Assembly: GCA_947652605.1 (NCBI GenBank)
Contig: OX393577.1
Coordinates: 56,072,108-56,136,107, forward strand
Source of the DNA: Elmis aenea
Lineage: Eukaryota > Arthropoda > Insecta > Coleoptera > Elmidae
Direction of reading: 5' to 3'
Length of the DNA: 64,000 nucleotides
Below, in pieces: positions 43,986 through 55,201 of the stretch. The position numbers and the translations under genes are program-made. How positions within the stretch are numbered: position 1 is the first letter of the stretch; each line of letters begins with the position of its first letter. The notes beneath the pieces are model-generated. The model saw only the letters and a list, made by a program, of their open reading frames with translations. It was not told where the DNA came from and searched no databases.

Positions 43986-45695
43986 TAGGGTGACCAGATC
44001 GGTACAACTAAAGATCGGGACATGACGACTAAAAAATTTTAAGAACTACATTTTTCGGTTACACCGATTTCCAAAAATTTCCAAACTACAGAGTGTCCCA
44101 AAAGTGAGTATCTACTTTAGTGAATTTTATTAATGTTAGTTCAATGATATGTTCATTATTATACAAATGTATGTATTTAAGAAATCGTGTAAGAAATTTA
44201 TTAGCATACGTTTATACAGGGTGTTTCTTAAGTATTGCAAAAAACTTCAGGAGGCGATTCCTTATCAAAAATTAAGGGGGGTCTTTCATATAAAATTTTT
44301 TCCTTAGACGTCTCCTTTCGGAGTTACACCCCCCTAAAGGGGAGCGGTAAAATTAGGTTTTTATTTTATTTCTCAAATTTGGATAAATGTAGGAAAATGA
44401 TATTTGGTAGATGTTTTGTACTTATTAAAAGGTTTCCCATAGTAATATTTTCAATCATCTCCCACCTTCACAGGGGGCTGAAATGTGCGACCCCTGTTGG
44501 TTTTTTATTCAGAACTTTTTGGAAGCTTAAAAATTTTAATTTAAAAATTTGTTTTTTGAAAGCTTGATTTATTTAGAAACTTTTTTTATTGTAAAGTTTT
44601 TCTCGTAAAACCTACAGTTTTTGAGTAAAAAATAATATAAGTAAACGTAAACCATCAAATATTCTGATATAAAACGATTCATTTTGGTGGTTGCCATGGT
44701 TTGTTTATGTTCATATTGGGTAGAATTGACGGGCGTTATAGCGTTGTCGCCGCGTAAACGTCCAAAATGAATAACATCTGTCAATTTTACCCAATATGAA
44801 CATAAACAAACCATGGCAACCACCAAAATGAATCGTTTTATATCGGAATATTTGATACCTATTTCATGTTTACTAATTTTATTTTTTACTTAAAAACGGT
44901 AGGTTAAACGAGAAAAACTAAAGAACAAAAAAAGTTTCTAAATAAATCAAGCTTTCAAAAAACCAATTTCTAGTTGCAAAATTTTAACCAATCAAAAAGT
45001 TTTGACCAAAAAACCAACAGGGGTCGCACTTTTCAGCCCCCTGTGAAGGTGGGAGATGATTGAAAATATTACTATGGAAAACCTTTTATTAAGTATAAAA
45101 CATCTACCAAATATTATTCTCTTACATTTATCCAAATTTAAGAAATAAAATAAGAACCTAAATTTTCCGCTCCCCTTTAGGGGGGTGTAACTCCGAAAGG
45201 AGACGTCTAAGGAAAAATTTTTATATGAAAGAACCCTCATAATTTTCGATCAGGAATCACCTCCAGAATTTTTTTGCAATACTTAAGAAACACCCTGCAT
45301 ATTAATGGACAAACCATTATGCCAGAATATAATTTTTTTAAAGACATTTAAATTTACCAAAATAGATAATCACTTTAAGGACACCCATCACAATGTCATC
45401 AAAAAGAAATCTTATCTTAAATATTTGTAAGAAAAAATCTTCTAATATTATGTTATCATACATAGTTACATACTTTGAACACTTTGTAGATTTCATCTAA
45501 GCAGACATACATAGACAAGAAAATAGATTTTCCAAAGGAATTTTAAGATATATCAACATTTTATTCTGAATTGTCTGTATACGATAACTAAAAATTATAG
45601 TAAGTATTTGAAAATCAGGACACACAATAGTCCCGAAAATACATCTTGGAAACTTCGGGACAAATTCCGAAAAATCGGGACGTCTAGTCACCCCA
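43986..45695. mobile_element. hAT-type element interrupting the RT relic, itself carrying a palindromic element
   Basis: The left end is TAGGGTGACCAGATCGG and the right end read inwards is TGGGGTGACTAGACGTCC. The 8-bp duplication TTCAAAGT lies at 43978-43985 and 45696-45703. AAGATCGGGACA near the left and CGGGACAAATTCCGA with AAATCGGGACG near the right are subterminal relatives. Without the nested element 44215-45299 it would be about 625 bp. No coding sequence, so it is non-autonomous. Confidence 0.75.
44215..45299. mobile_element. Palindromic TACAGGGTG element, family C copy 1
   Basis: The ends are TACAGGGTGTTTCTTAAGTA and, inverted, TGCAGGGTGTTTCTTAAGTA. The arms are about 515 bp and near-complementary, and meet around CATTTTGGACGTTTACGCGG. 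Each arm contains the solo element sequence of 41348-41710. No coding sequence. It sits inside the hAT element 43986-45695. Confidence 0.8.
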
Positions 45696-45703
45696 TTCAA
45701 AGT

Positions 45704-45945
45704 TGACCATGGATGGGTCAATTCACAAGAATGGAAGGAAGTAGAATACTGAAACAAATATGGAAGAAGGTTTTGGACAAAAGAAGAAAAAGAGAGAGGC
45801 CCAGAAAAACCTCGAATAGGGAAATAGCCAAGATACAGAAAAAATAACTAAATTGTAGGTAAGAGGAAACGCTAGCAAGGGACAGACGGGGTGGAGAAAT
45901 TTCCTACACTGTAGGGTGGTAGAGGACTGATAACTATAATGAAGG
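45704..45945 (+). pseudogene. C-terminal part of the split RTE-like RT
   Basis: After the hAT element, frames read DHGWVNSQEWKEVEY. In the neighbouring frame they read WMGQFTRMEGSRILKQIWKK then KRRKRERPRKTSNREIA and LARDRRGG. The basic RGRPRKRW-like tail following a GHVxRM-like block is the usual C-terminus of insect RTE-like endonuclease-RT proteins. Frameshifted, and ends in stops. Confidence 0.5.
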
Positions 45946-45951
45946 GGTCTA

Positions 45952-46610
45952 GGAAGATTCACCGAAAACCAATTCACCGAAAGCAATTCACCGAAAGCAA
46001 TTCACCGAAAATCAATTCACCGAACAAGCAATTCACCGAACAAGCAATTCACCGAATCATCGAAAAATAAATGGATATAAATTACATGAAATATGTTAAT
46101 CAAAGATCAGAAAGTAATATATTGTGACTGACCATCCTATTTTGTACATTGGTTGCACTTTTTGGGGTTAAGTACTTATTACTCATATTTTTATTGTTTT
46201 TAATTATGGCTTCATAAGGTTGTTGGACTCTCAAACGTTGTTTTACGTATTTATATCCACAGGTATAGAGCAATTATTACACAGTAAGAAATAAATAAAA
46301 AAATTAGAAAATAACGTAAAACAACGTTTGAGGGTCCAACCACCTTATGAAGCCATAATCAAAAACAATAAAAATATGAGTAATAAGTACTTAACCCCAA
46401 AAAGTGCAACCAATGTACAAAATAGGATGGTCAGTCACAATATATTACTTTCTGATCTTTGATTAACATATTTCATGTAATTTATATCCATTTATTTTTC
46501 GATGATTCGGTGAATTGCTTGTTCGGTGAATTGCCTGTTCGGTGAATTGATTTTCGGTGAATTGCTTTCGGTGAATTGCTTTCGGTGAATTGGTTTTCGG
46601 TGAATCTTCC
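45952..46610. mobile_element. Foldback MITE with seven ATTCACCGAA decamers in each arm
   Basis: The arms 45952-46248 and 46314-46610 are each 297 bp and almost exactly complementary, around a 65-bp spacer. The outer 120 bp of each arm contains seven copies of ATTCACCGAA (or its complement) spaced by 4-6 bp. The ends are GGAAGATTCACCGAAAACC. No coding sequence and no obvious target duplication, so the superfamily is unknown. Confidence 0.8.
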
Positions 46611-46956
46611 GGATACCATAATGAAGTAATCTATTTTTTATTGATATCTGCTATAGAAACTGTTTTATTGATTCAAAAATTTCACTCCGGAAATCGAATA
46701 TTGTTTTCATAATGCAGAAAACGTTTACAAGCTTAATTAAAGAAATTTGTTGCTAATCAATAAAATCACAGCTGATGAATCGAATCAAACCACACCAATT
46801 TGCTAAACCGCGAAGCATAGCCAAACCAAACATTTTAAACTTACTACTTATTGATAATAAATTTGCTCAATTTCTGAATATTATTTAGCATTTTTACAAA
46901 AACCGGGCTACATCAAGCGAACACACCTTTTAAGTTTAAACATATAAGTAATTAAG

Positions 46957-47032
46957 ATGGGACACAACCACATGTGTTGGCTTATATCGATAATTAGTTT
47001 GTCATTTTTAATAAAGGAAACAGATGCGTCAG
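46957..47032 (+). CDS. Possible signal-peptide first exon of a host gene
   Basis: ATG at 46957 opens 25 codons, MGHNHMCWLISIISLSFLI followed by KETDAS, ending in CAG|GTAAGG at 47032/47033, a near-ideal splice donor in phase 1. The peptide has a short polar start, a hydrophobic core of about 12 residues and small residues near the end (T-D-A|S). This is the layout of a cleavable secretion signal. The local sequence is not part of any repeat I recognise. No downstream exon is identified in the window, where 47211-48290 and other elements would lie in the first intron. I cannot name the protein. It could also be a chance ATG with a good donor. Confidence 0.35.
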
Positions 47033-47210
47033 GTAAGGATAGTATATAAGAATAATAATTGTAATTAATTCATCAATTTTACATGCTTATCAAGCAAGTT
47101 TCTCTCCCATCATATTTGGTTATAATTCACATACCTACATCTGTTTTATTCTCGTACAGCTTGTAAGTAATTAATTGAATTTAATTTGTTTAAATCTTTA
47201 AATATGCATA

Positions 47211-48290
47211 TACAGGGTGTTTCTTAAGTATTGCAAAAAACTTCAGGAGGCGATTCCTTATAAAAAATTAAGGGGAGTCTTACATATAAAACTTTTTCCT
47301 TAGACGTCTCCTTTCGGAGTTACAACCCTCTAAAGGGGAGCTGTAAAATTAGGTTTTTATTTTATTTCTCAAATTTGGATAAATGTAGGAAAATGATATT
47401 TGGTAGATGTTTTATACTTATTAAAAGGTTTCTCATAGTAATATTTTCAATCATCTCCCACCTTCACAGGGGGCTGAAAAGTGCTACCCCTGTTGGTTTT
47501 TTAATCAGAACTTTTTGGAAGCTTAAAAATTTTAATTTAAAAATTTGTTTTTGAAAGCTTGATTTATTTAGAAACTTTTTTTGTTCTTTAGTTTTTCTCG
47601 TAAAACCTACAGTTTTTGAGTAAAAAATAATATAAGTAAACGTGAACCATCAAATATTCTGATATAAAACGATTAATTTTGCTGGTTCCCATGGTTTGTT
47701 TATGTTCATATTGGGTAGAATTGACGGGCGTTATAGCTTTGCCACCGCGTAAACGTCAAAAATGATTAACATCTGTCAATTCTACCCAATATGAACATAA
47801 ACACACCATGGCAACCACCAAAATTAATCGTTTTATATTAGAATATTTGATGGTTCGTGTTTACTTATTTTATTTTTTACTCAAAAACGGTAGGTTTAAC
47901 GAGAAACACTAAAGAACAAAAAAAGTTTCTAAATAAATCAAGCTTTCAAAAAACAAATTTTTAGTTGCAAAATTTTAACCAACCAAAAAGTTCTGATAAA
48001 AAACCCAACAGGGGTCGCACTTTTCAGCCCCCTGTGAAGGTGGGTGATAATTCAAAATATTACTATGGGAAACCTTTTAATAAGTATAAAACATCTAAAA
48101 AATATTATTCTCCTACATTTATCCAAATTTAAGAAATAAAATAAAATCCTAATTTTTCCGCTCCCCTTTAGGGGGGTGTAACTCCGAAAGGAGACGTCTA
48201 AGGAAAAAATTTTATATGAAAGACACCTCTTAATTTTTGATCAGAAATCACCTCCAGAATGTTTTTGCAATACTTAAGAAACACCCTGTA
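47211..48290. mobile_element. Palindromic TACAGGGTG element, family C copy 2
   Basis: The ends are TACAGGGTGTTTCTTAAGTA and its inverse. The arms 47211-47725 and 47775-48290 are complementary with scattered differences, and the spacer is about 50 bp. The arms contain TCCTTTCGGAGTTAC and CCACCTTCACAGGGGGCTGA blocks. It is collinear with 44215-45299. No coding sequence. It lies 178 bp downstream of the possible signal-peptide exon. Confidence 0.8.
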
Positions 48291-49034
48291 TAATACAATA
48301 TGGTAAAAGTTTTTAATTTAATATCGCATTATCGGTGTAGCTCTTGAAATGTGCGTTGTATTTTGTATCACATGTTATGAAACCAGTTTTATAACTTGGA
48401 TGTGCAGGAACTATGACAACCTAATCTCGATAACCCACATTTCAATTGCAGCGAGAAAGTCATCAACCGTTTAGCTGTTAACTAAATTGTTTTTTAGCGT
48501 GATGTTATTAACTTCCCATTCTTAAACTAAAAGCAGACACTACTTTGCATTTAGTATGTAGTTTGTTAACATTTAATAGGTTTATGTAATATCTGTTTGA
48601 ATGTTTTTGAATGTGTGACCAGGAGCAAAATCTTTTGTAGTTTGTTGCACGCAGGCCATTCGTTTATAAATAGAGGGGATTTTGGGAAAAAATATTTTGC
48701 ATCTTTCATTTATCTAGTTTGGACCTCCACTACAAAAATTGTAAACTATTAATTAAGTTAAAGGTATCAAAATAATTATTGTATGTTTACTGCAATTATC
48801 TATAACTGTTTTTTTTTTCAATATTCCACGTCTCCTGTATCTTTGCTCTCTAGCAATCGCTGGTTTATTTTACGAATGGTGGTTAATTTACCCCTATTTT
48901 TAAACGTTTGTTAGATCACCTGAATATTTGTCATTGCAGTAATTATGGGTTCGTATTTAATAATTAATATCCTTCTTCAGGGTCATAACTAACAACATTT
49001 ATAAATGGAGATCGGTTGCAGATAGAGACGTGCG
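48291..49034. other. No recognised gene
   Basis: AT-rich. GACCCTGAAGAAGGATATT on the minus strand at about 48970 recalls the first half of the hammerhead-like motifs listed elsewhere, but there is no second half adjacent to it. Confidence 0.45.
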
Positions 49035-49042
49035 GTTTTCAC

Positions 49043-50387
49043 CAGTAGCGGACTGGAAAATTCAACCGACCAGGGAAAAACCTGCTAGACCGGCCCTCAA
49101 ACAATTAATAACAAAAAAAATTTAATTTTAAAATGTTTTCATATTTAGATAATAATAAAATTATTTCTAAAAAATTTCCATGTTCAGTGTCATTGTTCTC
49201 TAATGAAAGTGAATTAGCAGATTCAAATCTGTGAGCCCAAAAAGCTAAACCCCTTATACCAATTAGTTTTACAACATCTATAATTCTTTAAAATATTTGC
49301 TTGCGTTCAAGAGAATTTTTTTGGCCGTAAGCTTCCTTCGTTTGAGAACATTAAACCATAAATATCTTTACTTTTAAGTTTGAGCATATGGCTATAAACA
49401 CAATTTTCATGGATCTTATTATTTTCATGTTCTTTAACACGTTGCAGAGTATGCTTCCAGTCTTTCATTCCATCATTTACAAATGAACTTTCGTTCTTAT
49501 CACTGTATGCCAAGCACACGGAACAAAAGACAGATTAGTTTTCCAAACAATATGATATCGTCTCTGTAAAATATAACATTTGGCTTAAATGGCAAATAAG
49601 TTGTATCACCAATAGTTGGCTGACAAGGATGTTTGTTAAAAAAATCCTCAAAATTTTGACTTATTGGTTTTGTGAAATAACTAGCTGATAAGCATTCAAA
49701 ATTTTTGTTGATAAGTTGCTAAGTTAGACTTGAACATAAAGACTTTGCACTGATAATCGACGTTTCTATTTTGTCTGTTTCAACGGGGCAGATTATATTG
49801 TCTTCGTTTGTCGAATTTGATGAATGCAAATCTTGGTCAATGTTAGATTTTTTAACATCAGGTACACTAACTTTAGAAGTTAAAGCAAACAAATCACTTA
49901 ACTTGAAACTTTTTTTAGCAGCTTCGTGAAGTAGGTGCTTTTTGCCTTTTCTCTTTTTTTTTGAGCACATTTTCTTTTTTTTCATTTTTCCTTGATTAAA
50001 AACTATAACCAGAATAATCTCACAATCTCACAATGAATTTAAAGAATCAGTCTACATATATTAAGTTTAATAATTGTTTATTAATTACTAAAATATTAAA
50101 ACTAAAATTATAGTAAGCTATAACATCAATATCACTTGGTGCTCAAAAACATAGCACGGACGGTGACATTTAACGAAAGAGACATAGCTCTGACACAAAT
50201 TAGGGACGTAGTCAGCTCATAAAGCTTGGGAGGGCCAGGGGTACAAAAATTATGCGATTTACTAACCGAAATAATAATATTGCATAATTTTTTCATGAAA
50301 ATCATAACAAGTACCGTGGGCCGCGGCCCAAGAGCGACCGGCCCACCGGGACTTCTCCCGGTGTCTCGCCGGCCCTGTCCGCCACTG
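49043..50387. mobile_element. hAT element with ZMYM1-like coding relic
   Basis: The left CAGTAGCGGACTGG and the right end read inwards, CAGTGGCGGACAGGGC, are inverted termini. The 8-bp duplication GTTTTCAC lies at 49035-49042 and 50388-50395. The first and last roughly 70 bp are GC-rich with CCGGCCC blocks. The interior encodes, on the minus strand, the N-terminal half of a ZMYM1-like transposase, so the element is an internally truncated derivative of a coding hAT element. Confidence 0.8.
49170..49985 (-). pseudogene. ZMYM1-like hAT transposase, N-terminal part
   Basis: The minus strand starts with a lysine-rich stretch (MKKKKMCSKKKRKGKKHLL) and a linker with FKLSDLFALTSKVSV to a stop near 49719. 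The next frames give FEDFFNKHPCQPTIGDTTYL, then VCLAYSDKNESSF, then GMKDWKHTLQRVKEHENNKI then HENC. Near 49200 they give ILKNYRCCKTNWYKGFSFLG and NFIII. The order 'HPxQP', a cysteine-containing VCxxYS, 'GFxDWKHxxxRIxxHExSxxH' and 'GLSFRGH' is the TTF-type zinc finger and the start of the DUF4371 region in ZMYM1-like proteins. Several frameshifts and stops are present. The catalytic and dimerisation regions are absent. Confidence 0.65.
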
Positions 50388-50435
50388 GTTTTCACCATTG
50401 GACTGCTATCGAGATACATACCAACATAATGTTAT

Positions 50436-50480
50436 GTTTCGACCTTCTTCTGACTATCTTCAGGGTTTCATCGTCATCGT
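50436..50480 (-). ncRNA. Weak hammerhead-like motif
   Basis: On the minus strand, ACCCTGAAGATAGTCAGAAG is followed by AAGGTCGAAACATAAC. A CTGAAGA box and GAAA are at about the usual distance, but there is no good stem between them. Recorded because stronger versions occur at 40864 and 63810. Confidence 0.2.
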
Positions 50481-50785
50481 AGAGAAACAAACTAAAATCA
50501 TAAAAGACCATAGTTGACAAAAATTATGCAAACATCTCAGTTTCAATCTTAAAGGAAACGACTTTTTCCTAGAATAATATATTCAACATTTCATTAAACT
50601 AGTTTTATGATGACGTATCTACAAGAGGGCGTTCATTGAAATACCATCACAATTTCGAAAAAGTGGTGAAATAGGGCTGATTTTTTAAAATTGTTTGTTA
50701 AAGATAAATTAAGTAATGGCATTTTGACACTACAACAATTTATATTAAGATATTACAAAATGACAATAATACACTACTCTTAAGC

Positions 50786-51009
50786 CAGTGGTGCCCAACC
50801 TTTAACTGGGCTCGAGCCAATTAAAAATTTAAAAATTTTAGGCGAGCCACATATAATATATTTTGATTTTAATTTTAAAGGTTTTAATGCACAAATTAAA
50901 AATTTGTAATATTTTAAAGAAAATGAGGCACATCAAAAGTTGTCGCGAGCCACATTAAAAGGTGTTGCGAGCAACACGTTGCTAGCGAGCGACGGGTTGG
51001 GCACCACTG
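50786..51009. mobile_element. hAT MITE with CAGTGGTGCCCAACC ends
   Basis: CAGTGGTGCCCAACCTTTAA on the left is matched by GGTTGGGCACCACTG on the right. The 8-bp duplication TCTTAAGC lies at 50778-50785 and 51010-51017. GCGAGCCACAT occurs near both ends. This terminus is a classic hAT one. No coding sequence. Confidence 0.85.
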
Positions 51010-51017
51010 TCTTAAGC

Positions 51018-51841
51018 TGTACTAATAATATCATCTGAAAATAACATTAATCTGTGCCTTCAACAGATTGAAGAAGTTGTTATGTTTATAATTTTATAAT
51101 AAGAACAATAGGGACAGCTAAGCTTGGCATAATATGGATTAGAAACTCCAAATAATTTATTTCAGAAGGAATTGTATTTGTAACATGTGTACTTTGTCAG
51201 AAGTAATTATTTTAATTAATTGGCAATGAGTTGTTGTCGAGTAGCTGTTACTCAAGGAAATAGGATGAATCTCATCCTTAAATTTAAATACTTACGTTGT
51301 GTTTCGCTATTTCCGTCATTTAGTCGTATATAATTATTAGTCATAATTAATGACCGGCTAAAAAAATACAAAAAGCATTTAACTATGTACTTATAGCTAT
51401 ATAAGTATTGAAACACAAACCATGCTCTGCAAATTTTATGGATTGCGGATCGCTAAATAATAAAATACTTTAAGTTTGGCCTGAATTTCACGAGAACGCT
51501 TTGTGGTTTTGCTACATAATAATGCGCACACTTCTGCTGTTGTCTTGCACTTTTGGCTGAAAAACAAAACGTTACCATGGTACAACGACACCTTCCTTTG
51601 CTACCTGTGGCTTTTTCCTTTTTCAAAACTAAAATTGCAGTCGAAATGGAGAAAGTTTCATGTTATGCCATCTGTTCAAAGTGAATAAAATACTGTAAAA
51701 AAAAAACCTTCTAAGAAGCTCATTGCACCAGAGGTACAAGCAATTACTAATCAAGAAGATATTATATTTAAGAGTCCCATTAATAAACATTTTATTAGTA
51801 CAAAGTACCATAAAATGTTTGCGATCTTACGTATTTTACAA
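51018..51841. other. No recognised feature
   Basis: AT-rich. The short open frame at 51503-51688 has no recognisable similarity. Confidence 0.5.
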
Positions 51842-51998
51842 GTTGAAATCGATGAAATAAAACTCTGGAATTATTGGACGGTAAACTAGTGAGCGAAACG
51901 TAAGATCAATAGACGTAAAAGAATAAAGTATACCGTCCAGTAGTTCCAGAGTTTTATTTCATCGATTTCAACTAATATACAACGGACGTTCATATATT
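51842..51998. repeat. Inverted Penelope-type terminal repeat
   Basis: GTTGAAATCGATGAAATAAA then ACTCTGG on the left is mirrored by CCAGAGTTTTATTTCATCGA on the right, around GAGCGAAACGTAAG at 51891. The right part up to ATATACAACGGACGTTCATA is the same as 63865-63945. In this copy the first half of the hammerhead-like core has been replaced by the inverted arm. Confidence 0.5.
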
Positions 51999-54169
51999 CG
52001 TATTTTACAAGATTCGTTTTATATTTAATTCCTTATTACGAGAATATTGTTTAATAGAAACACGTTTGATCTGCTTAGCCATGACCTCGTCGCCACGGCA
52101 ACGAATTTTCTTTGGTATATATTGTTTGTTTAATTACTAGTGACACGTCTATCAAAACGTTTGGCATCTATGATAAAAAACAACAAATATTCAGGAAACA
52201 AATTGTTTAAAATTTAAAAGATAAAAATAATTGTGTTAAATACAATTTTTCTCTTTATGCCAAGTCACTGCTTACGAAGTGTCAAAAAATACAAGTTAGG
52301 AAAAGATTTAGTTTTAAGTTATGTTCATATTAATAAATAATAATGAGGGACAGATGTTATTATTCTTTTCATGAAATAATTGAAATCAAATGCAAATGTT
52401 ACTCTTCATGAAATATATAAACCATATACAAAAAATTTGTGGCGTGGAATAAAGATAACGATTTTTTCTTGAATTTAAAAGGTTTTGTCCTTTTAACAAC
52501 TAAAAGAAAGTTAAATGCTGTTGGTAATATCAGCGAAAGAAAACGTTAGTGAATTATTTTATTTTTGAACTTAAGAAATCGTTCAACCAGTTAAAGAATA
52601 ACAATTTTTTAGTCAAAATAAAACTGTCTTCATTAAGTACACAATAATATGTTTATTTGACTTTTTGTACGTTTATCTTTGATTTGGTTTGACTACTTGT
52701 ACTTCGACGTAACATTCTCTTATTTAGTATCACTGTTTTTGTTTGATTTTTTAAAATTAATATCTCGTTCAAGTTAAACCTTTTGCAGCCTTTGTTTCAT
52801 TGTTTTAGATCAGTGTTGTAAATTTTATTTTTCTTATGGCTATGGGTTAGAATTCCCTAACTGTTTTCTCAAGTGAAACTTGTAATAAAACGTAAAGCTA
52901 AGTTTTTATCGTTGATATTTTATTGTCAAGTCATTGATATAGCAGTATATGTAACCATTAGTATTTCTCTTTTCATTTTAATTGGAAATCAATTGTAACA
53001 CTGATATAGCCAAAATTATTAATTTCCAAGGCTATTCAATCATCATTACAAAAAAAAAAACCATTAGTATTAGGTTATTATCAGTCATGTTATATCAAAC
53101 TCTTATAAAGGTTAGAAAAGTTATAAGTAATCTTAACAGAATTTAAAACATTTTCACAACATTCAATTTGCTTGTTTTCTGCTTTACTCAAAACATTTTG
53201 CTTGATTTTTTTTAAAATAAAACTTTTAACGTCATATTTCACTTTTGGTCGTATTTTTGAATTGTAAACAATCTTTTCCTATGAACTTTTTTTTGTAACT
53301 CTTAAAATAAGGCCCCTTTACTCTTGCGAATATTTCTGAAATCGCTAAAATCTGGTATCGTATACATTTTTGTGAATTTTTTTCCATCTTTTAATTAGTT
53401 TAGTCTTTAGGTCATTCACCAACTTTTGGCAGTAATAAAAGTTACTGAGAAATTTTTAGTAAAAAACGTTTTCATTTGATGATACTTTTTGAATGACGCT
53501 GTATAGGTATAATTATAAAATATAATGCAGGGTGATTAATGAATAAATTAGTTGTAAAAAGGGAAAAAAGCCAAGTTTCGTAAAAAAAAAAATTTAAATC
53601 AATGATATTCGATTTTTTTAAATAAAAATAAAATTTTGCCCAACCCTGGATCAAACAAATATAGTTCATTCTTGATTATCTTATTTGATAATTTTATCAC
53701 TAAAAAGTTATGTAATGTAATATCATCTTTACACAACAATTGTCTAATAAACTTAAACTTTCTATTAACAAAGCCCTTTACTCGTACATTAAACAATTGC
53801 TTCAAATAAATAAACTACTCAGATATTTGCAATTACCATAAAAATTACTCAGACAGTTAATTCTTCACGGCTTCAACACCGCCAATTCAGTTATTTTAAT
53901 CAAGTGATTTTGATTGGCATTTTCACAGTTTTGTTTATAGATTTCTCTTGCGTTATTGTCTAGACATTTTATATAAAGTTAAAGAGGAGTAATCCAAAAT
54001 CATGCCCGATGAAAGTTCCCCACACAAATTTCTTCCCACGATTCCGCTGCAAGTGAAAACGTACCAAACAATTGAGCTGCAATAAAGCAACCAAGTCGTC
54101 TCTGTTATTTTAATCTTGTTCGTTATAAATGTACGATAAATAATAATTTGCATACTGAGCATAATTCAT
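51999..54169. other. AT-rich DNA, largely unassigned
   Basis: GCAGGGTGATTAATGAATAA at 53527 resembles a decayed TACAGGGTG terminus. Otherwise there is nothing I can support. Confidence 0.5.
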
Positions 54170-55095
54170 TAGAGAAGATTTGGATGAAGTCGAAGGAATG
54201 TGTTATGGAATTAAGAAAAAAAAGTAATGGTTTCTGCTAATAATAATTTGGATGTGTTTAAGAGGAATCTAATGTATTTTAAAAGACGATTTGTGATTAT
54301 CGATGAGACATGGATTCACCACTACATATCGGAAACCTAAATATTATCTAAACAGTGGATTGGACATGGTAAATCGGTTACAAAGAAGGCAAAGCAAGAG
54401 AAGCCTTTGCATCCGCAAAAGGTCACTGCATATGGTGTGGTTATTGGCATGGTGGCATCATCGGTAGGGGTGGGCGATATATCGATATAATTTTGATATC
54501 GATATTTTAAGGGCGAGAAGCTTCTTTTTTCACTTTTTTAGCTTCGCGCCGGTTTTATATCGATATAATTTCGATATCGATATAATTTCGATATCGATAT
54601 TCGATATCGATATTTGGATATCGCCCACCCCTAATCATCGGACCATAATTTTTTCAAAATGACACTGGAAATGCAGTTACAGTAAATGCTGAGCGATATC
54701 GATCGATGTTAACAGAGTTTTATGTGGCCAAAACTGGATGAATTTGATTTGAATGACATGTGGTTCCAACAAGATGGTGCCACATCTCATACTGCTAAGG
54801 TCACTATCAACTTATTAAAAGAAAAGTTTGGTGAATCAATAATTTCAAGAAATTCAACTGTTAAATGGCCTCCACGAAGTTTTGATTTAACTTCTTTAGA
54901 TTACTCTTTGTAATCAATGGTTTATTCAAACAAACCACAAACACTTGATGATTTAAAATTGAATATCGAACGCTGCATTCAACGACATTAGGCCTAATGT
55001 ATTTGATAACGTAATCGAAGATTGGATTCAACGAACTTTTGTGAACGAAGCCGAGGTGACCACTTAAATGACGTTTCATTTAAAACATAATGTAA
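54170..55095 (+). pseudogene. mariner-like transposase, DD41D type, interrupted by a hAT MITE
   Basis: Frames in order: FVIIDETWIHHYISET (first catalytic D at 54302) and TKKAKQEKPLHPQKVTAYGV. The hAT MITE 54465-54633 follows, then GPYFFQNDTGNAVTVNAERY. Next is an open frame 54722-54913 with DMWFQQDGATSHTA (second D, 54773) and VKWPPRSFDLTSLDYSL (third D, 54899), and after stops NKPQTLDDLKLNIERCIQ and SRGDHLND. There are 41 residues between the second and third D, the spacing of the DD41D group of the Tc1/mariner superfamily. Several stops and frameshifts, including one just after LDYSL where W would be expected, make it inactive. The N-terminal helix-turn-helix domains are missing. Confidence 0.75.
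54465..54633. mobile_element. Small hAT MITE rich in ATCGAT, inside the mariner relic
   Basis: The ends are TAGGGGTGGGCGATATATCG and, inverted, TAGGGGTGGGCGATATCC. The 8-bp duplication ATCATCGG lies at 54457-54464 and 54634-54641. The interior consists largely of ATATCGATAT steps. No coding sequence. Confidence 0.85.
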
Positions 55096-55201
55096 TCGTT
55101 TGCGCTTCAAAATAAAAAAAAATATTTGGTTATATCTTTAATTGCTTTTGTTTTATTTCATTCTAAAATCATATCGTTCTTATTGAAAAACCCATTATAA
55201 G

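Noticed and set aside
45952..46610. Regularly spaced decamers resembling a CRISPR array
   Set aside because: The repeats are 10 bp with 4-6-bp gaps and are mirrored in the opposite arm, inside a eukaryotic foldback element. No spacers or cas genes.
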